Counted from the first letter of the stretch, positions 25,675-35,558 are shown. The stretch is DNA of 64,000 bases from Xenococcaceae cyanobacterium MO_188.B32 (GCA_030065635.1 JASJDJ010000005.1:1-64000), one strand, 5' to 3'. Notes: generated by a model from the letters alone, not told the origin. Made by a program: numbers and translations.

Positions 25675-28671
25675 GTGAAACTAATATTATCTTCTCTAGT
25701 CTTCTTCTCTCTAGCACCCAGTACTGCTGTTGCTCAAATTACTCCCGACTCTAGTTTAGGCACAGAAAATTCGATCGTAGAAACTAATGGTAACCGAGAT
25801 ACTATTAATGGTGGTGCTATTCGGGATGCTAATCTCTTCCATAGTTTCCAAGAATTTAATGTAGATGCATTAAGAGAAGCTTACTTTACTAACCCTGATG
25901 GCATTGCTAATATCTTCAGTCGAGTAACGGGGAATAATATTTCCGATATTCAAGGAGTATTAGGGGTTTTAGGTAATGCTAATTTGTATCTAATTAATCC
26001 TAATGGGATTCTGTTTGGGGAAAATGCCAGATTAGATGTCAATGGTTCTTTCTTTGCCACTACCGCAGATAGTGTGGTGTTTGGGAATGGCTTTGAGTTT
26101 AGTGCGGTAAATCCTGACGCACCACCATTATTGACTATTAATATTCCTATTGGATTGAGGTTTCGAGATAATCCTGGAGATATTGTTAATCGCTCTGTTG
26201 CTCATAACGGTAATGGTTTACAAGTAGCTACAGGAGAAACCATTACTCTGATTGGCGGTAATGTCAATATAGCAAATGGGGGGATTATCTCTGCGCCAGG
26301 GGGAAGGGTTGAACTAGGGAGTGTAGATGATAATGAGCAAGTTAGTTTGACTGCTGTAGATAAAGGTTGGCGGTTAGGTTATGAAGATGTCCACAACTTT
26401 CGCAATATTCAGCTATCTCAAGGAGTAACTGTTGATGCTAGTGGGCAAGGTGGTGGCGAAGTTCAAATCCAAGGGGCTCGATTGGTGATGGGGAATTTAT
26501 CAGAGATTATTGCCGATACATTGGGCAACAGGGATGGAGGTGATATTCTAATCCAAGCGACTGACGAAATTGTTTTAGACAACGCGACCATTAGTGCTGA
26601 GGTCTCAGAGCAGGCCACAGGGAGCGGGGGGAATATAACTATAAAAACTAGACAATTGAGTATTATCAATGGGGAAGAGCTGGGAGTGATTTCAACACCT
26701 ACTCTTGGCGAAGGAGATGCCGGGAATTTGACTGTCGAAACTGAGCGGTTGGTAATCAGAGATGGCGGACAATTAACGGCTGATACTGTCGGCATAGGAA
26801 ATGCAGGGAATTTAACGGTTCGCGCTTCTGAGTCTGTAGAAGTCAGTGGAACCTCTACTGATGGTAGGTTTCGTAGTGGCTTATTCGCTGAGACAAGTTC
26901 TACTGATTCCAACGCTGGAGATGGGGGTGAATTGACAATTACAACTGGGCAACTGCTTGTTCAGGATGGAGCAGCGGTGGCTGTTGAAACTCGGGGTGCT
27001 GGAGATGGGGGCAATCTGAAAATCGATACTAGGCAGTTGAGCATTCGCAATGGCGGACAGGTGTCAGCTGGTACACTTGGTACACCTAGTACAGGTCAGG
27101 GTGGATCTATAACCGTGAACGCCTCAGAGTTTGTAGAAGTTATTGGAACTAGATGTGAAAGTCCGAGTGGCTTGTTTGCTCCGACTTTTGGTGCTGCAGA
27201 TGGGGGCGACTTGACCATTACAACCAGAAGTTTGAGTGTCCGAGAGGGTGGAACGATATCAACCTCCACCCTTGCCGTTTTCGCTGAAGGTCGAGGGGGA
27301 GACTTGACCATCAACGCCTCGGAGTCTGTAGAAGTAATTGGAACCTCAGAAGCTTCTGAAGAGAATAAGTTGTTTAGCAGTATAGTTACTGAAACTGGTC
27401 GTCTGTTGAACGTCGTCTCTGGAACAGAGCCAGCAATTAGAGGAAATTTGACCATTAATACTGGTCGGTTGACCATCAGTGATGGTGCAAGAGTATCAAC
27501 CAGTACCTTTGGACTGGCAGGGAAGGCAGGAAATTTAAACGTAAATGCCTTAGAATCGGTAGACTTGCTTGGAATGGATGAAGATGGTAATATCAGTACC
27601 TTGACTACCACAACAAAAGGTGCTGGAGATGCAGGGACGTTAAGGATTAACACCGGACGATTATTTATCCGCGATGGGGCACAGATATCAGCTGCTACCT
27701 CTGCTGATGGTAATGGTGGCAATGTAATTATTAATGTTAGTGATAGTCTTTTTGTAGATGGAATAGGCAGTGATGGAAATCCCAGTAGCATCTTTGCCAG
27801 AAGTTTTGGCGATGCAGAAGGCGACGCAGGCAGCGTTGACATTACCACCAATTCTCTCTTTGTCACTAATCAAGCTCAAGTAAACGTCAGTGGCAGTGCC
27901 AGAGGCAATGGAGGCAATATAAAAGTCGAGGTTAACTCTATCAAAATAAATCAAGGAACTCTAGAAGCCGAAACTGCATTTGGTGAAGGTGGCAATATCA
28001 TGTTGCAAATTGCTGATGATTTAACTTTGCGTGACAATAGCACCATTTCTGCTCAAGCAACTAGCAATGCTAATGGTGGTAATGTTACTATAAATGCTGA
28101 ATTTATCGTTGCTTTCCCCAATCAAAATAACGATATTATCGCTAGTGCAGAACAAGGAATGGGAGGAAATATTAATATCACTGCTGAAAGTATTTTTGGC
28201 TTAGAAGAAAGACGCTCGACTCCTCCCAATAATACTAATGATATCGATGCTAGTTCCGAATTTGGTTTATCGGGAACGGTAAATATAACACAACCAGATG
28301 TTAACCCCACCAGTGGTTTATTAGACTTAACTCAAGAAGTAGTCAATGCCTCTGACTTAATCGCTCAAAATGTTTGCACACAAACAGCTAATAGTGAGTT
28401 TGTCGATATAGGTAAAGGTGGCTTACCCCAAAATCCCGAATATACTTTAGTAGAAGATGCTACTGAGGTAGAATTAGTTTCACCTGTCATGACATCTGGA
28501 GAAGAAATAGAAACAAAGAGAGAAACAATAGACGTAAAACCCAAGAAAACCCTTAAACCTCCCGCCCAAGGTTGGATTTTCCATGAAAACGGCATAGTAG
28601 AGTTAGTAGCCTATAATCCCGATCGAGTAGGCGAGCAAAGAACTTGGGATAATTATAGAGGTTGTCAGTAG
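25675..28671 (+). CDS. Two-partner-secretion exoprotein, filamentous-haemagglutinin N-terminal domain
   Basis: A 998-aa secreted protein. A signal peptide (MKLILSSLVFFSLAPSTAVA) is followed by a TPS domain with NANLYLINPNGILFGENA (~residues 99-116), the recognition region for a TpsB outer-membrane transporter. Then come ~700 residues of repeated beta-helix strands (GNGGNVTINV-like) and a conserved C-terminal tail with Cys residues (NVCTQTANSEF, YRGCQ). It is expected to be a large surface or released beta-helix protein, perhaps an adhesin. The start is GTG, chosen because the signal peptide begins there and the paralogue uses the same one. No TpsB gene is in the window. The paralogous relic at 7371 lies in direct orientation on the other side of the biosynthetic operon. 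Confidence 0.88.
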   Translation: MKLILSSLVFFSLAPSTAVAQITPDSSLGTENSIVETNGNRDTINGGAIRDANLFHSFQEFNVDALREAYFTNPDGIANIFSRVTGNNISDIQGVLGVLGNANLYLINPNGILFGENARLDVNGSFFATTADSVVFGNGFEFSAVNPDAPPLLTINIPIGLRFRDNPGDIVNRSVAHNGNGLQVATGETITLIGGNVNIANGGIISAPGGRVELGSVDDNEQVSLTAVDKGWRLGYEDVHNFRNIQLSQGVTVDASGQGGGEVQIQGARLVMGNLSEIIADTLGNRDGGDILIQATDEIVLDNATISAEVSEQATGSGGNITIKTRQLSIINGEELGVISTPTLGEGDAGNLTVETERLVIRDGGQLTADTVGIGNAGNLTVRASESVEVSGTSTDGRFRSGLFAETSSTDSNAGDGGELTITTGQLLVQDGAAVAVETRGAGDGGNLKIDTRQLSIRNGGQVSAGTLGTPSTGQGGSITVNASEFVEVIGTRCESPSGLFAPTFGAADGGDLTITTRSLSVREGGTISTSTLAVFAEGRGGDLTINASESVEVIGTSEASEENKLFSSIVTETGRLLNVVSGTEPAIRGNLTINTGRLTISDGARVSTSTFGLAGKAGNLNVNALESVDLLGMDEDGNISTLTTTTKGAGDAGTLRINTGRLFIRDGAQISAATSADGNGGNVIINVSDSLFVDGIGSDGNPSSIFARSFGDAEGDAGSVDITTNSLFVTNQAQVNVSGSARGNGGNIKVEVNSIKINQGTLEAETAFGEGGNIMLQIADDLTLRDNSTISAQATSNANGGNVTINAEFIVAFPNQNNDIIASAEQGMGGNINITAESIFGLEERRSTPPNNTNDIDASSEFGLSGTVNITQPDVNPTSGLLDLTQEVVNASDLIAQNVCTQTANSEFVDIGKGGLPQNPEYTLVEDATEVELVSPVMTSGEEIETKRETIDVKPKKTLKPPAQGWIFHENGIVELVAYNPDRVGEQRTWDNYRGCQ

Positions 28672-28726
28672 AATTCTCACCTAAGTCCCGATTGATTAGT
28701 GCTTTCCCTTCAAAATTGGTTACCCT

Positions 28727-29105
28727 ATACACATAAATTTTTTGTTTCTTGTTTGTCAGGTTTGATATTGATATGAGTATAGCCCCCTAAATCCCCTGCC
28801 CCCTTGACCCTTCTCGCGCGTTCCTTAGCGGAGGAAACCTTCGCAGGGTCGCTCGCCAATCTTGGGGGTAAATTGGGGGACTTTAAATTATCTTTCTCCC
28901 CCAGAATTGCTACCGTGTACACATAAGTCTTTTGTGTTTCGTTTCTGAGATTTTTGCCCCCTAAATCCCCCAATTCTGGGGGACTTTGAGATCTTGTTCC
29001 CCCCAAATTTGGGGGGCTAGGGGGGCTAGATTCAGTATTTTGGGGTTGCTCGGGAGATGTGTGTACATGGCAGCCCAGAATTGGGGGTCGGGGGGCTAAG
29101 ATAAA
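28727..29105. repeat. Cluster of palindromic and direct repeats in a gap
   Basis: The 28672-29432 gap starts with two copies of a unit that runs TACACATAA..TTTTTGT..TTTCGTTT..GCCCCCTAAATCCCC (about 28733-28800 and 28915-28980), a GC-rich piece at 28803-28858, and several G-run/C-run palindromes (CCCCAAATTTGGGG; CCCCCAATTCTGGGGG). Reading frames through it are low complexity and not credible genes. Confidence 0.65.
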
Positions 29106-29142
29106 CGCTAAATAATCCAATAAGATCGATCTTTTTTCTACA

Positions 29143-29180
29143 TAATTTTTGCATAGGCTAACTCAATTGAAAGATATATG
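29143..29180 (+). promoter_or_regulatory. Conserved upstream motif, copy B (54-aa gene and CHAT operon)
   Basis: TAATTTTTGCATAGG, CTAACTCAATTGAA, AGATATATG. An inverted repeat overlaps it: ACTCAATT at 29161 and AATTGAGT 12 bases on, and a wider dyad with AATTTAGTCAGCCTATTATGC at ~29198-29218. It lies about 250 bases upstream of the 54-aa gene. Confidence 0.55.
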
Positions 29181-29432
29181 TAATTGAGTTCTCGTTAATT
29201 TAGTCAGCCTATTATGCGTAGTTCTAAAAGCAATACATATGTAGTTATAAATACAGCTAATAATTATTTGAGTAATAGAAAAAATCTGCAACTGCCACGA
29301 TTTTTTTTCTCTGGTTGTTCTCGATTAATTTCTAACTTGGTAATTATCAAAGGTATATTCATGCTCTTACTACCTTTTGTGAAAACCTAATTCTCAATCG
29401 ATTCTGGCATAGAAAGAAGAGGAGGTTAGCTC

Positions 29433-29597
29433 ATGAACAGTCAATGGCAACATTCAATCTTAAAAATCAGTTTCTGGGTGATAGTCGAACTCCTCCTCAA
29501 TTTACTTAACCTTGACACTTTAGGCGATTATAGTGAATTTATTTTTGAGCAAAAACGCCATTTGACCGATCCTATAATTGCTATGAAAATAGTTTAG
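29433..29597 (+). CDS. Small 54-aa protein of unknown function
   Basis: A short reading frame with an excellent ribosome-binding site (AGAGGAGG, seven bases before the ATG). The product begins MNSQWQHSILKISFWVIVEL, continues with a hydrophobic, leucine-rich amphipathic stretch (LLNLLNLDTL) and then an acidic GDYSEFIFEQK segment. It could be a membrane-associated peptide. I have an impression of similar small cyanobacterial proteins with a D-Y-x-E-F-x-F-E core but cannot confirm it. It lies 108 bases upstream of the sigma-like gene and may be part of the same transcript. Confidence 0.6.
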   Translation: MNSQWQHSILKISFWVIVELLLNLLNLDTLGDYSEFIFEQKRHLTDPIIAMKIV

Positions 29598-29705
29598 GCA
29601 GTTCTGTCAATAAAAAAGAACAGAGGTTACCGTTACTCCACGGTTAGAATTCAAAGGTCGGAAGGTTTAAAAAATAGATGTGAGGATGGATAAATTAGGG
29701 GATCG

Positions 29706-31073
29706 ATGGTAAATCAGGAAAATTACTGGATATTACGAGGCGTTAATAGTTTTTGTCAATGCCAATCCCAGGAGGTTTTAGCAGCTAAGGAATTTTTTCT
29801 GGAATATTTCGATCGACAAATTCAAACAGATAAGATCGAACATAAGGAAATTCACCAACAATTGTTTAGATGGCATTGCGATGAAGAAACAAAGGAGCAG
29901 GTTAAGGCGAGACTCTGCTTGAGATGTTTTGTTTCTAATTGTATCTATCAATTTTGTTTGAATACAGAGCAAAAATATCAAAAAACTTATGGCATAAGTA
30001 GAAATGATTTATTTCCCGTACTTTTAGAACTAATCCCTCCCAATCCTACTACTCGATCGAAATCAGACGATTCTTTAATTAACGAAATAATCTATACTTA
30101 CGATCTTAGTAAAGATGCTAGCTTGTCTACTTGGACGAGTATCAAAGTCAAAGGTAATAAAAAATATAAAATAGTTCTAAAGTTTTATGGTATCGTCGAA
30201 CTTACTGATTGGTTGATTTTAGTTAAAACGACTCCAGGTAAATTAGAACGTAAACTAAAACAACAAGGATATTCAGAATATGAAATTCAAGAGTATGAAA
30301 ATTTACTAGCAGCATTTCATCGAGTTTATCGCACTGAAATTTTAGCCAGACGGAAAGAAATAAATAGGCAAAGACAACAAGAAGGTAGAGGAAAATCAAC
30401 TAAGCCCTATCCATCTCCCACCAACGATCAATTGCAACGAATCGCTGAAATTCTCGATACTTCCAGACGATTAGAATCTCAAGAAGTATTAAACAAGTTA
30501 AAAGATATTGCCGATATCCTCAGAAATAATACTATATCTCGCTCGTTCGCAATTACAGAGCAACCTACCCCCAATCTAGATAAGCAATTAGAAATAGCTA
30601 TTTATAAACAGATTGAAGAAAGTTTGAAAACAGTAACTTGCCAAATAATTGAGACTAAAATTGATTATTTTCTCAAGAAGAAAAAACCCAAAATAGAAAA
30701 AGCTAATAATTTGATTTTAGGACTTAATTTATTTTACTGCCAAGGATATTCTATGGGCGAAATAGCCAAGGAGATGGAGTTATCGGGACAATCACAAGTA
30801 TCTCGTTTACTCAAATTAAAGGAATTGAGAGAAGATGTTTCCAGAAATGCGATCGCTATTTTAAAGAAATCTCTTAAAGAACAATTAACTCAGTTATTAA
30901 CCGCTCCAGAAAAATTAGCTATTCTAGACACTAAAATACAAGATTTTATCGAGCCAGAAATGCAAGAAATTATTCAAGAGGCAGAAATAGAAATTTTTGA
31001 TAGTAAAAACAAAACTAGAAATAGTTTATTTGCTCGTACAGTTTGCCAATGTCTACAACAAAGAGGAACATAA
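29706..31073 (+). CDS. Sigma-70-like / HTH regulatory protein of the CHAT operon
   Basis: A 455-aa protein, largely helical and rich in Lys, Glu and Gln. The block YSMGEIAKEMELSGQSQVSRLLKLKELRED near residues 350-380 is a helix-turn-helix like that of sigma region 4 or related DNA-binding proteins. Other parts do not show a clear region 2. In cyanobacteria proteins of this sort are found ahead of DUF1822 and CHAT/CHASE2 genes, the arrangement seen here (two-base gap to the next gene). It is likely the operon's own transcription factor or an atypical sigma factor; that is inference. The ATG follows GGGGATCG. Confidence 0.6.
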   Translation: MVNQENYWILRGVNSFCQCQSQEVLAAKEFFLEYFDRQIQTDKIEHKEIHQQLFRWHCDEETKEQVKARLCLRCFVSNCIYQFCLNTEQKYQKTYGISRNDLFPVLLELIPPNPTTRSKSDDSLINEIIYTYDLSKDASLSTWTSIKVKGNKKYKIVLKFYGIVELTDWLILVKTTPGKLERKLKQQGYSEYEIQEYENLLAAFHRVYRTEILARRKEINRQRQQEGRGKSTKPYPSPTNDQLQRIAEILDTSRRLESQEVLNKLKDIADILRNNTISRSFAITEQPTPNLDKQLEIAIYKQIEESLKTVTCQIIETKIDYFLKKKKPKIEKANNLILGLNLFYCQGYSMGEIAKEMELSGQSQVSRLLKLKELREDVSRNAIAILKKSLKEQLTQLLTAPEKLAILDTKIQDFIEPEMQEIIQEAEIEIFDSKNKTRNSLFARTVCQCLQQRGT

Positions 31074-31075
31074 TT

Positions 31076-32395
31076 ATGAATACTGGCTTGAATAATTTAT
31101 TAACAGATTTTATTAATTCGTCTGCCATAGTCGAGTTACAACCACAGTGGTTAGACCGAGCTTTAACTATTAGCGAAAATTCATCTAATTATTCTCGGCA
31201 GTTTAATTTATATCTTCAAGCATTAGCTTTATTTTCTTTTGAATCTTGGCTTCAGGTAAGAGAGCCAAATTTAGCGATCGCTCTAGCCGATAGTTCGATA
31301 TTCAAACCAGAATTAGCTAATATTATTGATGTTATTTGTGATTTACAAGTAGGAGATTTTAAAGTTTGTTTGATTCCGATTATTAGTGATAGCGAGCCAG
31401 AAATTACTATACCTAGATATGTAGTAGATCTTCCCGAATTTACCGCTCATTTTTATGTAATAGTCGAAATAGACGAAGAATTAGAACTCAGTTTTATTAA
31501 AAAATTTATCGATCGCGACCGCTTGATTGCTAACAAACCTAATTATCCTTTAGATATTGATTGGAATTATGCTGTTCCTACTAGCTTGTTTGAATCAAGA
31601 ATAGAAAAGTTATTAGTCAATTTACAGTGTTTAGAACCCCAAGGGATTAGCTTACCCGCTCTAAACAGCGATCGAGACAATATTTTAGTTGAAGATCGAA
31701 CAAAATTGCAACAGATTTTACCAGAAGTTAAAACTCAACCTTTATGGAAAAAACTAACTTGGGAACAAGCAGTTGCTACTGTTACTAATCCCGATCTTTG
31801 TAATTGGGTATACCAATCTCTCAACAACAATAATCCTCACTTTAATTTACACTTAAAAGATTTATTTAATCTCTTAACCCAACAAGCAATAAATCTGCGA
31901 GAATGGATTCAAACTCAAATAAACGAGATCGAACAGGAATTAACCTGGCAAATGCTTCCTGCCCCTGCCATGTCTTCTAGTTTTAGAGATATTAGTACAG
32001 ATAATCCCGCTGCTAGGTTGGATAATATTTTGACTCAAATTAGCAATGTTACGAATATTAATATACCTAGTAACGCTGGTCGAGCTTATCAAGAGTTTGC
32101 TTTGGAAACTCCTCTGAGATTATATGCTGTAACCTGGTTAATCTCTGAAACTGAAAAAACCTGGAGTTTACTCTTAATTTTAGGTGGTAATCCCAATAAT
32201 ATTCCTCCTTATGGAGTTAAATTAAGAATAAGCGATCGCCACAGTATTTTACAAGAGCAAGAATTAACTTCAGATTTGGGGGTTGCTTATCTCTGTACTA
32301 AATTAGAAGCTACCGCAGAAGAGAAACTATTAGTAACTATTATTCCTCCTGACGGAAGTCCAGAAATATCTAGATTATTTGAATTTAGTTTTTAA
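31076..32395 (+). CDS. DUF1822 family protein
   Basis: A 439-aa protein of a cyanobacterial family of unknown function. Recognition rests on the C-terminal block WSLLLILGGNPNNIPPYGVKLRISD with the following RLFEFSF end, and on the W-L-x-V region near the N-terminus. The start at 31076 (AGAGGA eight bases before, two bases after the previous stop) is better than one 11 codons upstream inside the previous gene. No signal peptide or catalytic motif is seen. Second gene of the CHAT operon; the next start is 13 bases after its stop. Confidence 0.8.
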   Translation: MNTGLNNLLTDFINSSAIVELQPQWLDRALTISENSSNYSRQFNLYLQALALFSFESWLQVREPNLAIALADSSIFKPELANIIDVICDLQVGDFKVCLIPIISDSEPEITIPRYVVDLPEFTAHFYVIVEIDEELELSFIKKFIDRDRLIANKPNYPLDIDWNYAVPTSLFESRIEKLLVNLQCLEPQGISLPALNSDRDNILVEDRTKLQQILPEVKTQPLWKKLTWEQAVATVTNPDLCNWVYQSLNNNNPHFNLHLKDLFNLLTQQAINLREWIQTQINEIEQELTWQMLPAPAMSSSFRDISTDNPAARLDNILTQISNVTNINIPSNAGRAYQEFALETPLRLYAVTWLISETEKTWSLLLILGGNPNNIPPYGVKLRISDRHSILQEQELTSDLGVAYLCTKLEATAEEKLLVTIIPPDGSPEISRLFEFSF

Positions 32396-32408
32396 TTATT
32401 TATGCGAG

Positions 32409-34823
32409 ATGAATCAACTTAAACTAATAATTAAAAAAATTGACTATATCTGTGATTTTGAATTATGTTGGTCGGGCAATAGTACATTATCTGCTCAAGT
32501 AGAATATCCTCAATCTTTAATTGACTTATATCAAAAATGGCGTAACGCTTATTTTAATCACTATAAAAGTTTACGAGTAAAAGCCGAAACTATAATAATT
32601 ACTCAATCAACTGAAGATTATCATCGTTTATTAAGAGATGCCCATTATCAATTAATAGACGAATTTCAGCGTTGGTTGTTAAGTCCAGAATTGGTAAAAA
32701 TTAGACGAAAAATTGTCAGTATTATTAATCATAATCCCCAAAATGATATCGATTTACTAATTGCTTGTTCTCCTAACGACTTAACTCGCTTACCTTGGGA
32801 AACTTGGGATATTGGTTCCGATCTCGGTGCTAGAAATAAAGTTCGTATTGCCAGAACTACTATTAATAACCCTTCACAGCTAAATAGTATCTCTCGCTTC
32901 CGCAAACCGCGTATATTGACAATTATAGGATACGATCCTCTTTTAGATTTTTCGCAAGATGTCAAAGCAATAGAATCCCTATCTCAGTTAGCAGAAAGTG
33001 ATTTTATCGATGATAAACTAACTCAAAATAATGCCGATCTCAAACAACAAATATTTGATAAAATTACCTCGGTTGATGGTTGGGATATTCTATTTTTTAT
33101 CGGTCATAGTAATGAATCGGATTTTGGAGGTGAATTTCATTTAGCTCCTAATCTTTCTCTAAAAATTGAAGATATTGAAAAGTCTCTCGCTCAAGCAGCT
33201 AAAAACGGATTGCAATTAGCATTTTTTAACTCTTGTAGTGGTATTGATATTGGAGAATCTTTGATTGAGTTAGGGTTGAGTCAGGTTATTGTTATGCGAG
33301 AACGTGTCAATAATAAAGTAGCTTTTCAATTACTAGAAAAATTTATTGCCAACTTATCCGAATATAAAGATGTTCATGAAGCTATTAGAGAGTCTGCTAG
33401 TTTTTTTGAACAAGAAAATATTCAGCAAAAATATCCCAGTGCTTATTTACTTCCTTCTCTCTATCGTCATCCCAATACTAAGCTGTTTCGTTTTTCCAGT
33501 AGAGGAGAAAGATTAAAAAGATGGCTACCAGATAAACGAATTGCTAAATCTTTATTACTGCTATTATTTTTAAGTTTACTTTCCCCCATACAAGATTTAT
33601 TATTAGAAGCTCGGCTTTTTACTCAACTTATATACAGTCAAGCAACCAGACAAATCGATCGAAGCAAACAACCCCCTACTCTGCTTGTGCAAATTGATGA
33701 AGAATCTTTCACTAAAGCTAATTTACCCTGGCGTACTAGAGAAGACCTCGATCGAACATATCTGGCACAATTAATTCATAATTTACATCAAATAAATAAT
33801 ACTCCCAAAGTCATAGGTATTGACTATAAATTGTGGGAACCTAAACCTCAAGAAGATAATACACTCAAGCAAGTAATACAGTCAGCAGAACAACAAAATA
33901 CGCAGTTTATTTTTGCAGCTTCTATTGAAGAAAACAAAACCATAATCCCCGAAATAGCTAATCCTCAGACAAGCTTACAGGGAGATATTTACTTTTATCC
34001 TGGCTATTTAGAGCTTTTAAGCACGAATGATGACCTAAAAAGTCGGGAATTAGCTACCAAGCCTCTTTCAAACAATTCTAACTCCGAACTACTAACTACT
34101 AACTCTGAACTAGAGCGAAGCGAGGTTTTCTGTCAAGAGAGTTGTCCTTTTGCTTATTTATTAACTTTAGTCAGTTCTCAACAACAAGCAAGTACCACTC
34201 AATACCTTGTTACAAATAATAACCAAGATCGAACCATAGCTTTCCTAAAAAGATTGCGCCTTCACCCTCTTTCTTCTTTTGCTGAAAACTTCGGGCAAAT
34301 TTGGTTTCATCCTATTGTAGATTTCTCTATTCCTCCAGAAGAAATATATACCCCTCTTCCTGCTTGGTGTTTATTAGAAAACAATATTACTGATTCTCCC
34401 TGTCAACCTCTCAATAATTTACAACAGCAAATAGCAATTATTGCAGCAGGAGGTTATGAAGAAGCCGATGATAACTTTCCCGTGCCTCTAGCATTACAGT
34501 TTACTCACCCAAAATCCAAGCGTTATCTGACAGGAGGAGAAATTCATGCTTATATGGTGCATCATTTTTTGAATCGACACATAGTAATACCCATACCAGA
34601 TATTTTAGCTATGCTGATCGCTGCCATAATCTCTCAAGCAATCGTTTTAAATATTCGCCCTAGCCAACGACAAAAATGGATTCAAATTTTACTTGCTGCT
34701 AATATTATCTATGTTTTTATCAGTTTACAGCTATACTTATCTCTGAAATTGCTCGTTCCTCTAATCTTCCCTTCCGTCTTATTATGGAATTACATTAGCA
34801 TCTCAAAAGGAAGTGAAATATGA
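32409..34823 (+). CDS. CHAT-CHASE2 membrane protein
   Basis: An 804-aa protein. The N-terminal ~370 residues are a CHAT protease-like domain with its dyad: His in FFIGHSNES and Cys in FFNSCSGID. A membrane helix (SLLLLLFLSLLSPI) follows, then an extracytoplasmic CHASE2 domain (PTLLVQIDEESF, VIGIDYKLWEP, ending in GGEIHAYMVHHFLNR) and three C-terminal helices. The protein is built to turn an external signal into a cytoplasmic proteolytic event. The start at 32409 puts MNQLKLIIKK at the N-terminus. About 35 residues near 34023-34130 (SNNSNSELLTTNSELERSE) come from a dispersed repeat inserted in frame in the CHASE2 part. Confidence 0.87.
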   Translation: MNQLKLIIKKIDYICDFELCWSGNSTLSAQVEYPQSLIDLYQKWRNAYFNHYKSLRVKAETIIITQSTEDYHRLLRDAHYQLIDEFQRWLLSPELVKIRRKIVSIINHNPQNDIDLLIACSPNDLTRLPWETWDIGSDLGARNKVRIARTTINNPSQLNSISRFRKPRILTIIGYDPLLDFSQDVKAIESLSQLAESDFIDDKLTQNNADLKQQIFDKITSVDGWDILFFIGHSNESDFGGEFHLAPNLSLKIEDIEKSLAQAAKNGLQLAFFNSCSGIDIGESLIELGLSQVIVMRERVNNKVAFQLLEKFIANLSEYKDVHEAIRESASFFEQENIQQKYPSAYLLPSLYRHPNTKLFRFSSRGERLKRWLPDKRIAKSLLLLLFLSLLSPIQDLLLEARLFTQLIYSQATRQIDRSKQPPTLLVQIDEESFTKANLPWRTREDLDRTYLAQLIHNLHQINNTPKVIGIDYKLWEPKPQEDNTLKQVIQSAEQQNTQFIFAASIEENKTIIPEIANPQTSLQGDIYFYPGYLELLSTNDDLKSRELATKPLSNNSNSELLTTNSELERSEVFCQESCPFAYLLTLVSSQQQASTTQYLVTNNNQDRTIAFLKRLRLHPLSSFAENFGQIWFHPIVDFSIPPEEIYTPLPAWCLLENNITDSPCQPLNNLQQQIAIIAAGGYEEADDNFPVPLALQFTHPKSKRYLTGGEIHAYMVHHFLNRHIVIPIPDILAMLIAAIISQAIVLNIRPSQRQKWIQILLAANIIYVFISLQLYLSLKLLVPLIFPSVLLWNYISISKGSEI

Positions 34824-35539
34824 GTAAGCTAACAAAAAGTGATAGATTCACACTAGGAACAATAGGGGTATCATTGGTTTTATTGGGAACAACACTACCT
34901 GTAAACGCAGCTAATACCCAAAATATTCACAATTCTTCTTCTGTAGAAGAAAACTCTAGTAACTATCTTGCTTTATCTTGGAACGGAATTTGGCAACGAA
35001 TCAAGAGAAAAAGAGTAGCTGGAGGTTCACGGGGTGATAATGTGTGCTCCAGTTCACCCAATCAACTAAGGAGCGTAAACTCCCAAACAAAAAGTGTTGA
35101 AGAAATTTGGCACCAAAATCCCCTGTTTGCTTGGGAATCAGGAAAACTCGAAGCAGTTAGTCTAAAAGAGGGAAATCGCATTTATTGGCAACAAGAAGTA
35201 GAAGCGACACAAAACCATCTTTTCTATCATGGTAAACCCTTACAACCAGGGACAACTTATACATTAGTAGTTTTTAATCCCTACGAAACAGAAATTCAAA
35301 AAATACAAATAGTCGATCGCCATAAACATCAAAAAATTGCAGCAGACTTAGCAGAGATTGAAGATCGGCTTAAATCCGAGGGTGCAAATAAAGAAGAAAT
35401 CGCTTTCAAAAAAGCCGATTATTTTGCCCAACGACAAATGTGGTCAGATGCACTATGGGAAATTTATTCTATTCCGAATCCTTCTGATGAACTCAAAAAA
35501 ATCTTAGAGCGATCGAATACACATAATTTATGTAGATAA
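34820..35539 (+). CDS. DUF928 family exported protein
   Basis: A 239-aa protein overlapping the CHAT-CHASE2 gene by four bases. It has a signal peptide (LGTIGVSLVLLGTTLPVNA) and the family-typical KRVAGGSRGDNVC motif (~residues 67-79). A beta-rich segment follows (LFYHGKPLQPGTTYTLVVF), then a helical end (DLAEIEDRLKSEGANKEE). DUF928 proteins accompany CHASE2/CHAT genes in cyanobacteria. They are presumed periplasmic; function unknown. The region after the GGSRG motif is shorter than I remember for the family. Confidence 0.78.
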   Translation: MSKLTKSDRFTLGTIGVSLVLLGTTLPVNAANTQNIHNSSSVEENSSNYLALSWNGIWQRIKRKRVAGGSRGDNVCSSSPNQLRSVNSQTKSVEEIWHQNPLFAWESGKLEAVSLKEGNRIYWQQEVEATQNHLFYHGKPLQPGTTYTLVVFNPYETEIQKIQIVDRHKHQKIAADLAEIEDRLKSEGANKEEIAFKKADYFAQRQMWSDALWEIYSIPNPSDELKKILERSNTHNLCR

Positions 35540-35558
35540 GGCTTATGCAAGACTTTTG

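Noticed and set aside
27096-27866. Long reverse open frame inside the intact exoprotein gene
   Set aside because: A by-product of the repeated beta-helix codons; the forward frame has a signal peptide and conserved ends.
28725-29120. 131-aa reverse reading frame
   Set aside because: Consists of repeat-derived Pro/Ser low complexity and has no conserved core.
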